From NCBI RefSeq assembly GCF_030519655.1, contig NZ_JAUMIT010000001.1:62001-126000 (forward strand): a DNA stretch of 64,000 nucleotides, written 5' to 3'. The stretch comes from Wenyingzhuangia gilva (lineage in GTDB: Bacteria > Bacteroidota > Bacteroidia > Flavobacteriales > Flavobacteriaceae). Positions within the stretch are counted from its first letter, which is position 1; each line of letters starts with the position of its first letter. A program made the position numbers and the translations under genes. The notes under the pieces were generated by a model. That model made no database searches, was not told the DNA's origin, and worked only from the letters and a program-made list of their open reading frames with translations. This document shows, piece after piece, positions 63,903 to 64,000 of this stretch.

Positions 63903-64000
63903 TATTGTGTCTAACGATTATGACTTGGCTTGGTGTGGATTGACAATTGACAAGATTTTCAGACATGTACTGAGCTTAGACTTGTTTTTAATGTTTATCT

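Overview
The window looks like a chromosome segment of a low-GC, probably marine, member of the Flavobacteriaceae (Bacteroidota). Evidence: a SusC/SusD pair with an ECF sigma/FecR switch, a type IX secretion (T9SS) sorting domain, SPII lipoproteins of the flavobacterial kind, Bacteroidota-type -7 boxes (TAnnTTTG), several TTG starts without clear Shine-Dalgarno sequences, and housekeeping genes of flavobacterial type (Der, PanB, MenD, Mqo, Tgt-LptG-GlmM). I recognised no tRNA, rRNA, CRISPR array, prophage or insertion sequence. No gene-free stretch exceeds 300 bases once the remnant at 43230-43698 is counted.

Layout. 1-6 kb: tandem Crp/Fnr-type regulators (the first cut by the window edge), the GTPase Der, a large GAF-domain protein, and convergently an HD-phosphohydrolase/Pycsar-effector-like membrane protein. 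6-9.7 kb: a 1220-residue lipoprotein joining a metallophosphoesterase, a kinase-like middle region and a BamA-type barrel. 9.8-13 kb (minus): an ECF sigma, a small zinc-type anti-sigma candidate and an O-methyltransferase, then recJ. 13.2-19 kb (plus): panB, a hydroxyacid dehydrogenase, serine acetyltransferase plus cysM (cysteine synthesis), a lipoprotein, MarC and a cation efflux protein. 19-29 kb: DUF3024 protein, penicillin acylase homologue, DegT aminotransferase plus galE, DUF6807 protein, two thioredoxin-fold proteins and a pectate lyase with a palindromic operator at its promoter.

28.6-43.7 kb: menD with an S1 protein; a Nudix / cNMP-CBS-DUF294 / exonuclease cluster; malate:quinone oxidoreductase; DEAD-box helicase; a tgt-lptG-glmM-2H phosphoesterase operon; small lipoproteins and zinc-ribbon genes; a DUF4260 gene broken by one stop codon. 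43.7-53.7 kb: a BIG2-DM13 lipoprotein with an outer-membrane barrel that lacks a normal start codon, a T9SS-secreted LruC/DUF4114 protein, a bile-acid-symporter-like transporter, an M16 peptidase and a GH30 glycosidase.

53.8-63.9 kb is the most coherent accessory system: ECF sigma, FecR anti-sigma, an STN-containing SusC, SusD, a large zinc metalloprotease and a DUF3347 protein. The four structural genes are packed with 2-5 base gaps or a 4-base overlap and end at a strong terminator. This arrangement suggests a self-induced uptake system whose enzyme is a peptidase rather than a glycosidase. Other items worth a second look are the HD-PycTM fusion, the kinase-like domain inside the phosphoesterase-barrel lipoprotein, and a Tgt lacking three of the four zinc ligands.
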